Shown piece by piece: positions 13,985 through 24,112 of a stretch of DNA of 64,000 bases (position 1 is its first letter; each line of letters opens with the position of its first letter). The translations under genes were made by a program, and so were the position numbers. This stretch comes from Epinephelus fuscoguttatus. Its lineage: Eukaryota > Chordata > Actinopteri > Perciformes > Serranidae. Under the pieces are notes generated by a model that saw nothing but the letters and a program-made list of their open reading frames with translations, ran no database searches and was not told the DNA's origin. The stretch is taken from positions 1,742,501 to 1,806,500 of the forward strand of contig NC_064773.1 in assembly GCF_011397635.1 (NCBI RefSeq), in the 5' to 3' direction.

Positions 13985-14365
13985 CAGGGCCGAGGCATCG
14001 AGGATCCAGCAGAGATCATTTTTGAGATGTCCAAAGAGGAGAGGAAGGATTTCTACCGCTCTGTGGCGTTGGGGTTAAACAGGCCGCTGTTCGCCGTCTA
14101 CAGACGAGTTCTACGAATGTACGACAACCGCAACCACGTTGGGAAGTGAGTTCACGAGGAAGAGACGTCAGAAAACATGTTGGAACTTTATTATGTTTGA
14201 ATAATAATTTCTTTCTGTAATGTCCCCAAGGTACACTCCTGATGAGATAGAGAAGCTAAAAGCGTGAGTATAAACCTCTGTGTGTGTGTGTGTCTTTTAT
14301 TTCAACAAAGTTTTTTTTAAAAATATACACAACATACATTTTCTATATAAAGTTTATATCTGGTG

Positions 14366-14405
<40 letters not shown>

Positions 14406-17400
14406 CAGGCTGAGGGAGAAACACGGGAACGACTGGGCGACGATCGGAGCCGCTCTCGGTCGAAGTGCCTCTTCTGTCAAAGACCGCTGCCGACTGATGA
14501 AGGACACCTGTAACACAGGTACAGAGCAGAGTGTACTCAAGTACACACTCGATGTACTTGTGGTAATAGTACTTTTACTGCACTAAAGTATCTGATTACT
14601 TCCTCCACTGATGTTTGGTTTGTTTGTAACTTTAAGTCTAACTTTTATTTTTCATATAAATGTTTGTAACTTTGTTTAAACCAGGTAAATGGAGCGAGGA
14701 GGAGGAGAGACGTCTTGCTGAGGTCGTGTACGAGATGGCGGGTGTATCGCCAGGGTCGGCGGTCACAGGAGGCGTTTCCTGGGCGACGGTCGCTGATCAG
14801 GTTCGAACGCGCTCTGAGAAACAGTGTCGGTCGAAGTGGTTGAACTACCTGAACTGGAAACACAGCGGAGGAACAGAGTGGATGAAGGAGGACGACCTCA
14901 ACCTCATACGTAGGTACGGAGCCATTTTCTGCTTCTTTATATGTCTCCTTCACCTCACAGGTAAATATGTATTTTTTACTGCTCCACATCTGACCTGTAC
15001 TGTACTGAGGAGTTATCTGATGTGTTCCAGGATCTCAGAGCTGGAGGTGGAGGATGAGAATGAAATCAGGTGGGAGGATCTGGCGGGCGGGTGGAGCAGC
15101 GTCCGGTCGCCTCAGTGGCTGCGATCGAAGTGGTGGAGCATCAAGAGACAAGTAGCGAATCACAAGGACATCCCCTTCAACGGTACGCACACATGCGCCA
15201 GTGTTTTTAACTGTAAAGCTGTTAATCTGTCTGTAGCTCTGGTTGAGGGTGAGAGGCTGTCAGCAGATAAACAGAGATCTGTGTGGGTACATGAGACCCT
15301 AAAAAAGAGGCTGGATCATGGGGAGTACCACCAGTTGGTCCAGGAGCTTCTCCTCCATCATGGACGTTTACAGGCAGTTTGACAACCTGCTGTCTATCAT
15401 CAGGCCGTATAGCTCTGAGTATCCAGCAACCACTACCACCAGTTTCTCCTCCATTGGTTACCAACTGTACACTTGTTGTCATGACCACCACAGAGGGCCC
15501 GCCTCTCAGATCATCCCATTGGACAATGAGAAAAAAAGATGAGATGACGTGGGGCGCTTTTCTGCTCTGAGTTAAGATTTTTCAACTTGAGGAGTTCAGA
15601 GCGCTCCGGCAAAAATGCCAGGCGCCAAGAGCGCAGAAACATGAGGCGCGTAGCAACACAAAAACAGTGAGCAAAAATTTCATTCTCACTAAAAACTGTT
15701 ACTAAAAGTCGCCTCCATCTCCTAAAACGCTTTCTCTGTGATCGGGGCTTGAATCTCCAGGTGTGCTCATTTGACACCAGAAGACGACACAGTGTAGTCC
15801 CCCAGTCCAGTTGCAGAACTATTTGTGTTGCTGGAGCCAAATATATATATATATATATATATTTATTATTATTATTATTATTATTATTGACACTCTGATC
15901 TGTGTGTATTTGTGTCCTCAGTCCTCCTGAAGGGTCTCCAGGAGCTCATGGCGTCCTCACAGACGGCCTCCGGACCAGGGAGCCCCTGCTCCTCCTCCTC
16001 GTCCTCGCTCCAGATCCGACTCACCCGATTGGAGGAGAGCGGCGGCAGCCCCACCCCCAGCTCTGTGGCTGCGCTGCAGATTCCTGTACAGATCCCGCTG
16101 CAGATCACACACCTGGGTGAGTCTGAGTGTATCACTGTGTAGATTTTAGGAGTGTCACGATACCAAAAATTTAGTGTTCGATACCAGTACCAGTGAAAAT
16201 AAGATGTTCCGTTTGGTCTTGCAACTTATTATCTGAAGTTGAACATCTTTCTAATCTCAGCAACCAGGGGGAAAAAAGCGCTAAATGTGAAGCACTCGGC
16301 GCAGAATAGGCGCTCAGCTTCGTCACACATCTGGTGTTTGTAATAGAGTGTAAATATGCAAAGAATTAACGGAATATACGAACTCAGGAAAAAACGCTTT
16401 TCTTTTTTATGAGGCAAGGCGGAGCTGTCTCTATATCTGTGCTTGTCGCCATCTTCCATGCGTTGTTCTTGTTCCTCCATGCTGGAAGGCCTTCTACTTC
16501 TTACTTTGGTGTTCAAGAGCAGACTAGAACACTCTGAGTGTTTATGGTGGCCTGTCAGGGACCTACAATACCTGTGGTATCAAAGAAAAAACATCATGTC
16601 TTCAGAGTTTTGGCATCAAACTTGTACTCAAGTATCAACTCTTGTGACCTCCTCAGTAGATTTAATGATAAAATGTCATTCTATGCTGATGATACAGGCT
16701 TTTATACCAACAACTCCAGCTGTGTTTGACTCACTGACCTTTGACCTCTCTGTCCCGTACATCACTGATTCTTGTCTCTGTTTCTCTTGAAGCTTCAGAT
16801 TCTTCAGCAGCAGCCAGCGACAGTGAAACCATCACTCTGAACACAGGAGCCCTGCAAACCTTCGAAATCCTGCCTGTAAGCACAACACAGGACGTCTTCA
16901 TGTCCAGTACAGTTAAAGTGTTAACATACTGACTGTGTGTTGCTCAGACTGCTCAGTGCACCAGGAAAATATTTAGTTTGTCAAATGCAGTTTGCCAAAA
17001 AAACAGGATGTTTTATTGCAGCTGGTCGCATTTTGTATGTAAACAGCACGCTGTTCTGGCTATTCTGATCCACAATCCTTTGCACAGCAGAAAATACGTC
17101 ACATCGACTGATGATAAATGATGTTCGAGGCAGTAATTGCAGTTTATTTTCTATCAGCACTGCAGCCGTCCTTGCAAAGTATGTACTGTTGCAGTAAACA
17201 TACGATCAGGACGTCCTACTTCATCATGACATCGCACCCTGAACTGTAATGAACCTCACCTGTTTCTCCTCTCAGTCGTTCCACCTGCAGCCCACCGGCA
17301 CCCCGGGGACCTACTACCTCCAGACGACGTCCAATCAGGGCCTGCCGCTCAGCCTCTCCACCAGTCAGGGCCTCCCGCTCAGTTTAACCAATAACAGCAC

Positions 17401-17520
17401 TGTTACCCTGACGACAGGCTCCTCCCCCTCATCACATGAACACATCATCCTCCACAGTCTGTCGGTCAGTGTTTGATCACGTGTGTTTTCACTCCTGATC
17501 TGCTTCTGCTGCACACTTCA

Positions 17521-17561
<41 letters not shown>

Positions 17562-18467
17562 CTCCTCAGACGGACGGCCTCTGCTCCAGCGACGGCGTCA
17601 TCATACAGACTGTCACCTCTGACCCCGCCTCCTCTGACCCTCTCAGCCAATCACAGCTGGTTCTCCTGAAGCTTCAGATTCTTCAGCAGCAGCCAGCGAC
17701 AGTGCCATCTCCTGAACACAGGAGCCCTGCAAACCTTACGGAAATCCTGCCTGTAAGCCAATGACCGATGGCTTCACCGACACTGACAAGGTTTTGTTTT
17801 GGGTTTTTTTTTCAAACTTTGTCAAACAGTCTGGCGGGTTTGGTGACGGTGATTTCTGGTTAAACGCAAAGGCTCTTAGTCTTTAACAAAAGAATGTATG
17901 TAGATAGGGTGGAGAAAATAATAAAAACCTTTCCATATGATGCACCCCGGTACAGCACCATCGGTCACTACGACCTCAGCAATAAACATAAAGTAGAATT
18001 ATCACTGATCGTCTGACAGCGTCAACAAAAACTGAAAAATGTATGAGCTTTGAAAGAGTAGAAATCATGTTGTCCTGAAATGCTTTATATTGCACAGGTG
18101 TACCTAATAAAATGGACACGGAGTGTATAATGATAAAAAAAACTGTGTGTGTCAGGAGCTGAACTCACCGTCTGTTGAGGCTCCAGTGGTGCATTCTAGG
18201 ATACCATCTGGCAGCGCCGTGCTGATTGTTTCTCCACCCAACATCAGCAGCACACTGACAGGTAACACACACACACACACACACACCGCTATAATCAATG
18301 TTATATATAATTATACTGCTAAATTAATTCTCAACATTAGTCAGAGTTCTACTGAGTGAAGTCACAGCTCAAATCTATTGAGTTTTACGACTAATTTGTT
18401 TACGTCCTCAGATCCGATCCTTGTGTGTGTGTGTGTGTGTGTGTGTGGACCTCCTCATGACAGATGA
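10471..18467 (+). CDS. dmtf1: Cyclin-D-binding Myb-like transcription factor 1 (DMP1)
   Basis: Sixteen coding exons in consistent phase: 10471-10585, 12781-12885, 13092-13177, 13569-13680, 13816-13892, 13988-14145, 14231-14263, 14409-14518, 14685-14913, 15031-15182, 15922-16116, 16793-16875, 17276-17464, 17570-17752, 18156-18261, 18412-18467. The N-terminus (SVTLTQDTDGSIILHCP) and VSQAWFTTKEDKD match the family. Myb/SANT repeats follow: GHKWKQGMWSKEEIDILM, HGNDWATIGAALGRSASSVK, GKWSEEEERRLAEVV with SEKQCRSKWLNYLNWK, and WSSVRSPQWLRSKWW. After them come LQIPVQIPLQITHL, ETITLNTGALQTFEILP and SFHLQPTGTPGTYYLQTT. The protein binds DNA and, in mammals, activates the ARF-p53 arm and interacts with D cyclins. 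Exons 1-13 look intact. Exon 14 carries a frame-shifted copy of exon 12. The last exon keeps TDPIL and then runs into a GT tract and stops early, so the acidic C-terminus known in mammals is not recovered. A poly(A) signal AATAAA is at 18665. Confidence 0.93.
11515..11720. repeat. GCTAACTGCTAACA tandem repeat, left block (dmtf1 intron 1)
   Basis: Degenerate tandem copies of 'gctaactgctaacaactaac' and related units occur here. The array resumes at 12258 after a roughly 540-bp insertion. Confidence 0.85.
11713..12248. mobile_element. DNA-element insertion splitting the GCTAAC array
   Basis: This block interrupts the GCTAAC repeat. It starts TAACCAGA and ends TCTGGTTA (8-bp inverted ends). It contains several subterminal copies of 'ccggtcattttgacc' in both orientations (about 11744-11800 and 12168-12225). 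ORFs of about 70-77 codons exist on both strands but none is recognisable. Superfamily is not assigned. Confidence 0.55.
12258..12585. repeat. GCTAACTGCTAACA tandem repeat, right block
   Basis: About 15-20 imperfect units alternate 'gctaactgctaacaactaac' with 'tgctaacaacttacagctaac', continuing the block at 11515-11720. Confidence 0.85.
13310..13480 (-). repeat. Reverse-oriented copy of the ERE-bearing repeat family (head/tail fragment)
   Basis: In dmtf1 intron 3, the strand reading 'ggtcaaaaggtcaaaggtcagcttgactgtgacatcatcatg' is the complement of the family head seen at 25110-25160 and elsewhere. It is followed by the complement of 'gttcctgagatatgacg'. A palindromic ERE is not retained in this copy. 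Confidence 0.75.
13533..13566. repeat. (GT)n microsatellite, dmtf1 intron 3
   Basis: An uninterrupted GT tract ends two bases before the exon 4 acceptor TAG, so it forms part of the polypyrimidine-side context of that splice site. Similar tracts precede exons 6, 8 and 14. Confidence 0.9.
14362..14404. repeat. (GT)n microsatellite, dmtf1 intron 7
   Basis: A GT tract with one GC interruption runs directly up to the acceptor 'gttcag' of exon 8. Confidence 0.9.
15255..15450 (+). pseudogene. PIF/Harbinger transposase fragment in dmtf1 intron 10
   Basis: Translation gives SADKQRSVWVHETLKKRLDH, then GEYHQLVQELLLHHGR. After one frame change it reads RQFDNLLSIIRPY. The pattern (R-x-x-W-V-H / G-E-F-x-x-L-V-x-E-L / F-D-x-L-L-x-x-I-x-P) is typical of the N-terminal part of fish Harbinger (HARBI1-like) transposases. 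It is frameshifted and truncated before any DDE residues, so it is a dead remnant. Flanking sequence to about 15840 may be the rest of a non-autonomous element. Family assignment is from memory. Confidence 0.65.
15839..15890. repeat. (AT)n and (TTA)n simple repeats
   Basis: An AT dinucleotide run is followed by TTA trinucleotides, about 30 bp before exon 11 of dmtf1. Confidence 0.9.
17524..17558. repeat. (GT)n microsatellite before dmtf1 exon 14
   Basis: This GT tract lies 11 bases from the exon 14 acceptor. A second GT tract at 18422-18447, inside the last exon, appears to be a copy of this junction. Confidence 0.9.
17661..17758 (+). repeat. Partial duplicate of dmtf1 exon 12 and its splice flanks inside exon 14
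   Basis: 98 bases match 16782-16881 nearly throughout: 'ttctc(c/t)tgaagcttcag', 'attcttcagcagcagccagc', 'ctgaacacaggagccctgc' and 'aaatcctgcctgtaagc'. There is one internal shrinkage (after 'gacagtg') and one small insertion ('ccttacgg'). Both the intronic side of the acceptor and the donor GTAAGC are carried over. In exon 14 it is read in a different frame (LKLQILQQQPATV) than in exon 12 (ASDSSAAASDSE). Confidence 0.9.
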
Positions 18468-18520
18468 AGATTCTGCTCCAGCGACGCGGCATCAAGACAG
18501 ACTTTGAATCCTAGGATAAG
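18421..18520 (+). repeat. Decayed copy of the intron 13 / exon 14 junction in the last dmtf1 exon
   Basis: A GT tract is followed by 'cctcctca', then 'tctgctccagcgacg' and 'catcaagacagact'. This parallels 17523-17605 (GT tract, 'cctcctcag', 'ctctgctccagcgacgg', 'catcatacagact') with several small indels. It directly follows the conserved TDPIL codons. Confidence 0.75.
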
Positions 18521-18626
18521 ATTGATATTCTTACCCTCACCTTAACCAATCCAACCAATGAAGGCAACAAGCACTAACCAGTCATAGGGAGAGTAGGGCA
18601 AGTTATTTCTTCACCGTCCTAGGATT
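18507..18626. mobile_element. Possible short MITE with AATCCTAGGA ends
   Basis: 'aatcctagga' near 18508 and 'tcctaggatt' near 18618 are inverted copies enclosing about 100 bp. The ends are themselves palindromic, so chance cannot be excluded. Confidence 0.35.
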
Positions 18627-18664
18627 TATAAATTTCTTCTTCTGTGGTGTTAAAGCTGCTGCAC

Positions 18665-18670
18665 AATAAA
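18665..18670 (+). terminator. Candidate poly(A) signal of dmtf1
   Basis: AATAAA lies about 200 bp after the inferred TGA. A second cluster, 'aataaaataaac', lies at 23161 on the far side of the minisatellite. Confidence 0.5.
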
Positions 18671-18775
18671 GACAGAACCTGTTTGCTGTTTTTAAAACCA
18701 GGATGTGAACATTTAAAAACAGATGGTTGCAAATTAAACCAAACTTTTTAAACTGAATGAATTTGAAGCTTCATA

Positions 18776-21700
18776 TTGAACCCCTGGATGAAATGTCTGA
18801 ACCCCTGGATGAAATGTCTGAACCCCTGGATGAAATGTCTGAACCCCTGGATGAAATGTTGAACCCCTGGATGAAATGTTGAACCCCTGGATGAAATGTC
18901 TGAACCCCTGGATGAAATGTTGAACCCCTGGATGAAATGTTGAACCCCTGGATGAAATGTTGAACCCCTGGATGAAATGTCTGAACCCCTGGATGAAATG
19001 TTGAACCCCTGGATGAAATGTCTGAACCTCTGGATGAAATGTTGAACCTCTGGATGAAATGTCTGAACCTCTGGATGAAATGTCTGAACTCCTGGATGAA
19101 ATGTCTGAACTCCTGGATGAAATGTTGAACCTCTGGATGAAATGTTGAACCTCTGGATGAAATGTCTGAACCTCTGGATGAAATGTTGAACACACACACA
19201 CACACCCTGGATGAAATGTCTATATAATTATACCCTGGATGAAATGTTGAACCCTGGATGAAATGTTCTACTGGATGAAATGTCACAGCTCAAATCTATG
19301 AGTTTGAACCCTGGATGAAATGTTGAACCCTCAGATCCGATGTTGAGAACCAGTTGAACCCTGGATGAAATGTCTGAACCCTGGATGAAATGTTGGATAG
19401 ACGACTGGATGTGTTGAACCCTGGATAAGATTGATATTCTTAACCTCTGGATGAAGTGTTGAACCCCTGGATGAAATGTTGAACCCCTGGATGAAATGTT
19501 TGAACCTCTGGATGAAATGTCTGAACCCCTGGATGAAATGTTGAACCTCTGGATGAAATGTCTGAACCCCTGGATGAAATGTTTGAACCTCTGGATGAAA
19601 TGTCTGAACCCCTGGATGAAATGTTGAACCCCTGGATGAAATGTTGAACCCCTGGATGAAATGTCTGAACCCCTGGATGAAATGTTGAACCCCTGGATGA
19701 AATGTTTGAACCTCTGGATGAAATGTCTGAACCTCTGGATGAAATGTTGAACCTCTGGATGAAATGTCTGAACCCCTGGATGAAATGTTTGAACCCCTGG
19801 ATGAAATGTTGAACCCCTGGATGAAATGTTTGAACCCCTGGATGAAATGTCTGAACCTCTGGATGAAATGTCTGAACCCCTGGATGAAATGTTTGAACCC
19901 CTGGATGAAATGTTGAACCCCTGGATGAAATGTCTGAACCCCTGGATGAAATGTTTGAACCTCTGGATGAAGTGTTGAACCCCTGGATGAAATGTCTGAA
20001 CCCCTGGATGGAATGTTTGAACCTCTGGATGAAGTGTTGAACCCCTGGATGAAATGTTTGAACCCCTGGATGAAATGTTGAACCTCTGGATGAAATGTTG
20101 AACCTCTGGATGAAATGTCTGAACCCCTGGATGAAATGTTTGAACCTCTGGATGAAATGTTGAACCTCTGGATGAAATGTTGAACCTCTGGATGAAATGT
20201 CTGAACCCCTGGATGAAATGTCTGAACCTCTGGATGAAGTGTTGAACCTCTGGATGAAATGTTGAACCTCTGGATGAAATGTCTGAACCCCTGGATGAAA
20301 TGTTTGAACCTCTGGATGAAATGTCTGAACCTCTGGATGAAATGTCTGAACCCCTGGATGAAATGTCTGAACCTCTGGATGAAATGTCTGAACCTCTGGA
20401 TGAAATGTCTGAACCCCTGGATGAAATGTTTGAACCTCTGGATGAAATGTCTGAACCTCTGGATGAAATGTTGAACCCCTGGATGAAATGTTGAACCTCT
20501 GGATGAAATGTTGAACCTCTGGATGAAATGTCTGAACCCCTGGATGAAATGTCTGAACCTCTGGATGAAATGTTGAACCTCTGGATGAAATGTCTGAACT
20601 CCTGGATGAAATGTTTGAACCTCTGGATGAAATGTCTGAACCTCTGGATGAAATGTCTGAACCCCTGGATGAAATGTCTGAACCTCTGGATGAAATGTCT
20701 GAACCCCTGGATGAAATGTCTGAACCTCTGGATGAAATGTCTGAACCCCTGGATGAAATGTCTGAACCCCTGGATGAAATGTTTGAACCTCTGGATGAAA
20801 TGTCTGAACCCCTGGATGAAATGTTTGAACCTCTGGATGAAATGTCTGAACCTCTGGATGAAATGTCTGAACCCCTGGATGAAATGTTTGAACCTCTGGA
20901 TGAAATGTCTGAACCCCTGGATGAAATGTCTGAACCCCTGGATGAAATGTTTGAACCTCTGGATGAAGTGTTGAACCCCTGGATGAAATGTCTGAACCCC
21001 TGGATGAAATGTTTGAACCTCTGGATGAAATGTCTGAACCTCTGGATGAAATGTCTGAACCCCTGGATGAAATGTCTGAACCCCTGGATGAAATGTCTGA
21101 ACCCCTGGATGAAATGTTTGAACCTCTGGATGAAATGTCTGAACCCCTGGATGAAATGTCTGAACCCCTGGATGAAATGTCTGAACCTCTGGATGAAATG
21201 TCTGAACCCCTGGATGAAATGTCTGAACCCCTGGATGAAATGTTTGAACCTCTGGATAAAATGTCTGAACCCCTGGATGAAATGTCTGAACCCCTGGATG
21301 AAATGTCTGAACCCCTGGATGGAATGTTTGAACCTCTGGATGAAGTGTCTGAACCTCTGGATGAAATGTCTGAACCCCTGGATGAAATGTTTGAACCTCT
21401 GGATGAAGTGTTGAACCTCTGGATGAAATGTCTGAACCCCTGGATGAAATGTTTGAACCTCTGGATGAAATGTCTGAACCTCTGGATGAAATGTCTGAAC
21501 CCCTGGATGAAATGTCTGAACCTCTGGATGAAATGTCTGAACCCCTGGATGAAATGTCTGAACCTCTGGATGAAATGTCTGAACCCCTGGATGAAATGTT
21601 TGAACCTCTGGATGAAGTGTTGAACCCCTGGATGAAATGTCTGAACCCCTGGATGAAATGTTTGAACCTCTGGATGAAATGTCTGAACCTCTGGATGAAA

Positions 21701-23037
21701 TGTCTGAACCCCTGGATGAAATGTCTGAACCTCTGGATGAAATGTCTGAACTCCTGGATGAAATGTTTGAACCTCTGGATGAAATGTCTGAACCCCTGGG
21801 TGAAATGTCTGAACCCCTGGATGAAATGTCTGAACTCCTGGATGAAATGTTTGAACCTCTGGATGAAATGTCTGAACCTCTGGATGAAATGTCTGAACCC
21901 CTGGATGGAATGTTTGAACCTCTGGATGAAGTGTCTGAACCTCTGGATGAAATGTCTGAACCCCTGGATGAAATGTTTGAACCTCTGGATGAAGTGTTGA
22001 ACCTCTGGATGAAATGTCTGAACCCCTGGATGAAATGTTTGAACCTCTGGATGAAATGTCTGAACCTCTGGATGAAATGTCTGAACCCCTGGATGAAATG
22101 TCTGAACCTCTGGATGAAATGTCTGAACCCCTGGATGAAATGTCTGAACCTCTGGATGAAATGTCTGAACCCCTGGATGAAATGTTTGAACCTCTGGATG
22201 AAGTGTTGAACCTCTGGATGAAATGTCTGAACCCCTGGATGAAATGTCTGAACCTCTGGATGAAATGTCTGAACCCCTGGATGAAATGTTTGAACCTCTG
22301 GATGAAATGTCTGAACCCCTGGATGAAATGTTTGAACCTCTGGATGAAATGTCTGAACCTCTGGATGAAATGTCTGAACCCCTGGATGAAATGTCTGAAC
22401 CCCTGGATGAAATGTCTGAACCCCTGGATGAAATGTCTGAACCCCTGGATGGAATGTTTGAACCTCTGGATGAAGTGTTGAACCCCTGGATGAAATGTCT
22501 GAACCTCTGGATGAAATGTCTGAACCTCTGGATGAAATGTCTGAACCTCTGGATGAAATGTCTGAACCCCTGGATGAAATGTTGAACCCCTGGATGAAAT
22601 GTTGAACCTCTGGATGAAATGTTTGAACCTCTGGATGAAATGTTGAACCCCTGGATGAAATGTCTGAACCCCTGGATGAAATGTTTGAACCTCTGGATGA
22701 AGTGTTGAACCTCTGGATGAAATGTCTGAACCTCTGGATGAAATGTCTGAACCCCTGGATGAAATGTTTGAACCTCTGGATGAAATGTCTGAACCTCTGG
22801 ATGAAATGTCTGAACCCCTGGATGAAATGTCTGAACCCCTGGATGAAATGTTTGAACCTCTGGATGAAGTGTTGAACCTCTGGATGAAATGTTGAACCCC
22901 TGGATGAAATGTCTGAACCCCTGGATGAAATGTTTGAACCTCTGGATGAAGTGTTGAACCTCTGGATGAAATGTCTGAACCCCTGGATGAAATGTCTGAA
23001 CCCCTGGATGAAATGTCTGAACCCCTGGATGAAATGT
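18776..23037. repeat. 4.26-kb minisatellite, 20/21-bp unit, about 200 copies
   Basis: The unit is CTGGATGAAATGTCTGAACCC (21 bp) with common variants: C/T at the second-last position, TTTGAAC for TCTGAAC, a 20-bp form lacking one base (TTGAAC), AAGTG for AAATG, and GGAATG. Mixed 20- and 21-mers shift frame within the array. Higher-order structure is visible: the block 21321-21411 recurs at 21907-21997, and 21411-21620 recurs at 21998-22207, a spacing of about 586 bp. The complementary strand has no stop codon in any frame of the unit, which explains the overlapping minus ORFs of about 1245 codons; I do not consider them genes. The array is interrupted once, by the mosaic block at 19188-19442. 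Confidence 0.97.
19188..19442 (+). repeat. Shredded, colinear copy of dmtf1 intron 15 / exon 16 inside the minisatellite
   Basis: In order, the block contains a CA tract, 'tatataattatac', 'ttctactg', 'tcacagctcaaatctat', 'gagttt', 'ctcagatccga', 'agacgact' and 'ggataagattgatattctta'. The same pieces occur in the same order at 18265-18533. Between them sit fragments of the minisatellite unit ('ccctggatgaaatgttgaa'). Confidence 0.85.
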
Positions 23038-24040
23038 GAACGCAGTAATGGAGGAACCTGACCAGCAGCAACAAACAGCAGCAGCAACAAACAGACTCTA
23101 AAGACTGTGATGGATGTTACTCTGTGAACTGACCCTTTAAAAAAACACATGTTCATATATAATAAAATAAACATGATGACGCTAATTTAACGATTCCTTT
23201 TTACATTGTTTTTCACTTTCATTTAAATGATGAGGAGGTCGTGTGGGGGAACAGAACCTTCACAGAACGCGTATGCAACAATAATAATATACCAGGACAA
23301 CACCTTTGCTTTTCGTTCATTTATAATTTCAATAGTAAAGAATAAAAAGAATTTGATTTCGGCAGAGAAATATAAACCCTGAAAATGTGACGGCATGAAC
23401 AGTTATTTCAAACATGGGTTTTAAAGAAGCTTTAATAGTAAATGCACAGGTTCATAAGGAAAGAGAAAACGTTAACTAAAAGACAGACATCTAATACCTG
23501 AATAACTACTTTAAAAGACAGATTTGTGTCTGTAATAATCTTTTTTTTTCCTCTGTGATGCTGAGACTTTATGAGACGTAATGGGACATTCGAGATTAAG
23601 TAATTAAAAAGAATACTTGCAGTACACCATGAACTGTTCTTATTAATAGATGACACCTCTTTAACCCTGTGAGTTCACATGATCTCAACATGAACCTGCT
23701 GTTTTTCTGTTAAATGTGCATTCCTCCATCTTATTAATCATTTGATTGGCCCCTCTGATAAACTATTAATGGCCAACACTGCCTTCTGTTGAATCTGCTG
23801 CTGTTTAAAAGTGTAGTTCTCCATTATGAACACAGGGAGGCAGTGTTGTCACATTTATCTCTACTGTGTAACGTTAACTTGCTCATTATCAGATTTTAAA
23901 TGTGTTATTGTGAAGATTTACTCAAGTAAAAACTGATGCTGAGCTATTAAATTTAAACACACAGTTACTGTAAATATCAGCAGCTCACAGCATTTCTCTG
24001 ATACACAATAAAGTCAAAATAAAAACAGAAATAAATGTAA
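23038..24040. other. Non-coding flank of the minisatellite with a short coding-like tail
   Basis: 23042-23099 in one frame reads NAVMEEPDQQQQTAAATNRL then stops. It is followed by AATAAA at 23161. This could be a remnant of an original 3' coding exon, but no acceptor joins it. The remainder is AT-rich with nothing recognised. Confidence 0.4.
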
Positions 24041-24049
24041 CATACTCAC

Positions 24050-24112
24050 CAAACAGTTCGAGGGAGTGTAGGTGAAATATCTTCACAGGCGTGTCCACAT
24101 CAGGAGGAACGT
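24050..24112 (-). CDS. Candidate internal exon of an unrecognised gene
   Basis: The acceptor is 'gtttctacag' and the donor 'gtgagtatg'. The open frame reads VPPDVDTPVKIFHLHSLELF. The exon begins with two bases of a codon and ends with one (63 nt), so it is a symmetric exon. I do not recognise the protein, and no partner exon is found at lower coordinates before the minisatellite. Confidence 0.4.

Noticed and set aside
20259..22875. Plus-strand ORFs of (MSEPLDE)n / (LNPWMKC)n
   Set aside because: They are by-products of the same repeat. No start context or family, and frame shifts occur at each 20-bp unit. Kept only as a coding-potential note.
18776..23037. CRISPR-like array
   Set aside because: Units are contiguous without spacers, and the genome is a vertebrate.
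19331..23174. Two minus-strand ORFs of about 1245 codons over the minisatellite (repeating FHPGVQT / ISSRGSD / HFIQGFR)
   Set aside because: The 21-bp unit has no stop codon in any minus frame, so long ORFs are unavoidable. 20-bp units make the frames switch, and there is no promoter, splice or family evidence.
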